DNA of 64,000 nt from Dongia_B soli (GTDB lineage: Bacteria; Pseudomonadota; Alphaproteobacteria; Dongiales; Dongiaceae). Below are positions 61,933 to 64,000 of the stretch, piece by piece; position 1 is the first letter of the stretch; every line of letters starts with the position of its first letter. The stretch covers positions 186,001-250,000 of the forward strand of contig NZ_JAXCLW010000003.1 of the NCBI RefSeq assembly GCF_034044715.1. The letters run 5' to 3'. The notes under the pieces were generated by a model. It did not search any database, was not told the origin of the DNA, and was given only the letters and a program-made list of their open reading frames with translations. The position numbers were made by a program, and so were the translations under genes.

Positions 61933-63333
61933 ATGACCAAAACCGCCAGCCATGCGCCTGTGCGCAAGACGGCCGCCAATCGTCAGCCCACGAAACGAGT
62001 GCCGAAAGGCCGCGATCCGCGCGTCGGCATCGTCAGCCTCGGCTGCCCCAAGGCACTGGTGGATTCCGAACGCATCCTCAGCCGGTTGCGCGCCCAGGGT
62101 TATGAAATCACGGATTCCTATGACGGCGCCGATGTGGTCATCGTCAATACCTGCGGATTTTTGAACAGCGCGAAACAGGAATCGCTCGATGCGATCGGCG
62201 AAGCGATCGCCGAAAACGGCCGTGTCATTGTCACCGGCTGCATGGGCGGCAATGAGGATTCGATCCGCTCGGTGCATCCTAGCGTTCTGTCGGTCACGGG
62301 CCCGCAGCAATATGAATCCGTCGTGGAAGCGGTCAATAATGCGGTGCCGCCAAAGCACGATCCCTTCATGGATCTGGTGCCGCCTGCCGGCCTCAAGCTG
62401 ACGCCGCGCCACTACGCCTATCTGAAGATTTCCGAAGGCTGCAATCACCGCTGCACCTTCTGCATCATCCCCAGCCTGCGCGGCGATCTTGCCAGCCGTT
62501 CGGCCCGCGACGTGCTGATCGAGGCGGAGAATCTCGCGAAGGCCGGCGTCAAGGAATTGCTGGTCATCTCCCAGGATACCAGCGCCTATGGCCTCGACCT
62601 CAAACATGCCGAAAGCACTTGGCGTGGCCGCAAGGTCAAGGCGCGCATGACGGAGCTTTGCGATGCCTTGAGCGAACTCGGCATCTGGACGCGGCTGCAT
62701 TACGTCTATCCCTATCCGCATGTCGACGAGATCATGCCCTTGATGGCAGAGGGCAAGGTCCTGCCCTATCTCGACATTCCCTTCCAGCATGCCAGCCCGC
62801 AGGTTCTGAAAGCCATGCGGCGGCCCGCCAACCAGGAAAAAGTGCTGGAACGCCTGCGCAGGTGGCGCGAGGCGGTTCCTGATCTTACCATTCGCTCGAC
62901 CTTCATTGTCGGCTTCCCTGGCGAGACCGAGGATGATTTCAATTTCCTGCTTGATTGGTTGGATGAGGCGCAGATCGACCGCGCGGGCTGCTTCAAATAC
63001 GAGAATGTCGACGGCGCGACCGCTAACAATCTCGAAGATCATGTCGATGAGGATGAGAAGCAGGACCGTTGGGACCGCTTCATGGAAACCCAGCGCCAGA
63101 TCAGCGAAGCCAAGATGGAGCGCAAGGTCGGCACGGTGGTTGACGTCCTGATCGATGAGGTTGATGAGGATGGCGCGATCGGCCGGTCCTCGGCCGACGC
63201 CCCGGAAATCGACGGCAATGTCTTCATTAATGGCGATGAAGGTGCTTCGCTGAGCCCCGGCGATGTGGTGCGCGTCACAGTCGAGGCCGCGGAGGATTAC
63301 GATCTCTGGGGCAGTCTTGCGCCCAAGCAATAG
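61933..63333 (+). CDS. rimO: Ribosomal protein S12 methylthiotransferase RimO
   Basis: A 466-residue radical-SAM methylthiotransferase that modifies an Asp of ribosomal protein S12. The N-terminal cluster domain has Cys in GIVSLGCPKALVDSE, NTCGFLN and TGCMGGN. The radical-SAM motif is CNHRCTFCIIP (CxxxCxxC), and a TRAM domain ends the protein (VVDVLIDEVDEDGAIGRSSA). The RimO-type EGCNHRCTFCIIPSLRG separates it from MiaB. A Lys/Arg-rich N-terminal extension of about 30 residues precedes the domain. GTG at 61930 is the alternative start. Confidence 0.95.
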   Translation: MTKTASHAPVRKTAANRQPTKRVPKGRDPRVGIVSLGCPKALVDSERILSRLRAQGYEITDSYDGADVVIVNTCGFLNSAKQESLDAIGEAIAENGRVIVTGCMGGNEDSIRSVHPSVLSVTGPQQYESVVEAVNNAVPPKHDPFMDLVPPAGLKLTPRHYAYLKISEGCNHRCTFCIIPSLRGDLASRSARDVLIEAENLAKAGVKELLVISQDTSAYGLDLKHAESTWRGRKVKARMTELCDALSELGIWTRLHYVYPYPHVDEIMPLMAEGKVLPYLDIPFQHASPQVLKAMRRPANQEKVLERLRRWREAVPDLTIRSTFIVGFPGETEDDFNFLLDWLDEAQIDRAGCFKYENVDGATANNLEDHVDEDEKQDRWDRFMETQRQISEAKMERKVGTVVDVLIDEVDEDGAIGRSSADAPEIDGNVFINGDEGASLSPGDVVRVTVEAAEDYDLWGSLAPKQ

Positions 63334-63399
63334 CCTCCCCACATCATTCCAGTGTGGAGCACTGATCCCCCAATCTGAGGCGTCGGCTCAGTCATTGCT

Positions 63400-63417
63400 G
63401 CCGGATTTGAATCCGGC
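63400..63417. repeat. Short perfect inverted repeat upstream of membrane protein gene
   Basis: GCCGGATT-TG-AATCCGGC: 8-bp arms with a 2-base centre, 18 bases before the small membrane-protein start. It resembles a tRNA T-arm by chance and could be an operator. No U-tract follows. Confidence 0.4.
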
Positions 63418-63435
63418 CATTCTGGAGCTTCCATC

Positions 63436-63909
63436 ATGTCGCATCCAGATCGTGCGGCACAGGAACGCCGCCTGATCGAGTTAGCTGGCCCGGACCGTTA
63501 TGCACAAGCTGTCCGTCTCGCCGAGAAGTCTGTCGATCTACCTCCCCCCGCTGTCTGGGTTGCCCTTTATCTTCGCCTCTTCTTATCGGAGCTGGTTCTC
63601 TGGTCCGTTATTCTTGCCGGTGGTCTGGGTGTGGCGCTGTTTGACCAGCCTCGTGATTCCCCAATGCTTCTTGGCACCGCTATTCTTGCTGCGCTGGCTA
63701 TGACCGTTTACCGGCTCATTCGCTTGGTCGAAGCCCAGGATTGTGCGCGCGATCTCATTACGACCGGGAAACTGTGCGAGCATCTGCTGCCGATCTACCG
63801 GCGTCCGCTGGATATCGCTATCCGGCAGCATCTGGCGCAAATGAACGTGCCGGTCGCCAATAGCAACGATCCGGTCGGAACCAGCGACCGGAATCGCCGC
63901 CGCGGCTGA
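63436..63909 (+). CDS. Small membrane protein of unknown function
   Basis: A 157-residue protein with two predicted membrane segments (LFLSELVLWSVILAGGLGVA and MLLGTAILAALAMTVYRLIR) joined by a short loop. The N-terminus is hydrophilic and the basic C-terminus ends TSDRNRRRG. No family recognised. It begins about 100 bases after rimO on the same strand. AT-rich codon choices are slightly more frequent than in rimO. Confidence 0.65.
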   Translation: MSHPDRAAQERRLIELAGPDRYAQAVRLAEKSVDLPPPAVWVALYLRLFLSELVLWSVILAGGLGVALFDQPRDSPMLLGTAILAALAMTVYRLIRLVEAQDCARDLITTGKLCEHLLPIYRRPLDIAIRQHLAQMNVPVANSNDPVGTSDRNRRRG

Positions 63910-63925
63910 CCAATCGGCTTGAGTA

Positions 63926-64000
63926 TTAGAGCGCGGCGGGAACCTGGACTCCCCGCCGCAGGAGAGCCTGCCAGGCTTCTTCGGCGGTATCGACGATGTC
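63926..64000 (-). CDS. C-terminal end of an unidentified gene (cut by window edge)
   Basis: An open minus-strand frame enters from the right edge and stops at 63926-63928. It ends DIVDTAEEAWQALLRRGVQV followed by PAAL. The VDTAEEAW wording recalls the C-terminus of LOG-family (TIGR00730-type) proteins, but 24 residues are too few to assign it. Confidence 0.4.
   Translation of the reverse strand, partial: DIVDTAEEAWQALLRRGVQVPAAL

Noticed and set aside
61897..63342. A 481-residue minus-strand open frame
   Set aside because: Antisense to rimO, which is unambiguous.
1..64000. CRISPR arrays, insertion sequences, prophage or integrase genes
   Set aside because: No regularly spaced direct repeats with unique spacers, no transposase or integrase motifs and no terminal inverted repeats were noticed.

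Overview
The window is about 64 kb of chromosomal, moderately GC-rich DNA. It fits an alphaproteobacterium, probably of the Rhodospirillales type. The strongest marker is a MipZ-type division-plane ATPase (34172-35041), a family typical of Alphaproteobacteria; galU and rimO are ordinary housekeeping genes. I see no phage, plasmid, insertion sequence, CRISPR, tRNA or rRNA. The order-level placement is inference.

Left part (1-12,680): a PotABCD-type ABC importer (the binding protein is cut by the window edge) leads into an acyl-CoA operon: enoyl-CoA hydratase, acyl-CoA dehydrogenase, TetR regulator, 2,4-dienoyl-CoA-reductase-like SDR and an ADP-forming-type acyl-CoA ligase. A GcvA-type LysR gene follows. 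On the minus strand lie a GNAT enzyme and a dimethylglycine/trimethylamine-dehydrogenase-like flavoprotein.

Centre-left (12,923-31,213): twelve consecutive minus-strand genes form the most unusual part of the window. In transcription order they are a periplasmic trypsin-like protease, a membrane-anchored VWA protein with a SrfA-like N-domain, SrfA, SrfB (actin/Hsp70-like ATPase), SrfC (P-loop GTPase-like), a membrane Sel1-repeat protein, a VWA protein like the periplasmic half of PpkA but without a kinase, an ABC ATPase (TagT-like), an FtsX-type permease (TagS-like), a SUMF1-fold protein (TagR-like) and two lipoproteins (TagQ-like). This is the TagQRST-PpkA signalling module of type VI secretion in the same order, but without kinase or secretion genes, and joined to SrfABC. 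I read it as one multi-compartment envelope system.

Middle (31,214-44,410): a frameshifted histidine-kinase remnant, an orphan family-3 solute-binding protein, galU, mipZ translationally coupled to a molybdopterin oxidoreductase, an EamA exporter, a small unknown protein, a KimA-like APC transporter, and an HpaB-type monooxygenase-RidA-DUF1028 operon with a divergent LysR gene.

Right part (44,680-61,702): a nitrogen/one-carbon catabolic island. An APC permease ends in a strong terminator. A tandem glycine riboswitch then precedes a GATase1-AraC (GlxA/GbdR-type) regulator, followed by a glutamine-synthetase-like ligase, an aldehyde dehydrogenase, a GlpA-like FAD/[2Fe-2S] dehydrogenase, a second FAD oxidoreductase, an amidohydrolase and a glycerol-kinase-like FGGY kinase. 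Convergent to it is ornithine cyclodeaminase homologue-DgcA-like flavoprotein-macrodomain protein, with a divergent third DgcA/TMADH-like flavoprotein. Together these suggest degradation of methylated or amino-alcohol compounds with glycine as a sensed product (inference). The right end carries rimO, a small membrane protein and the C-terminal end of a minus-strand gene.
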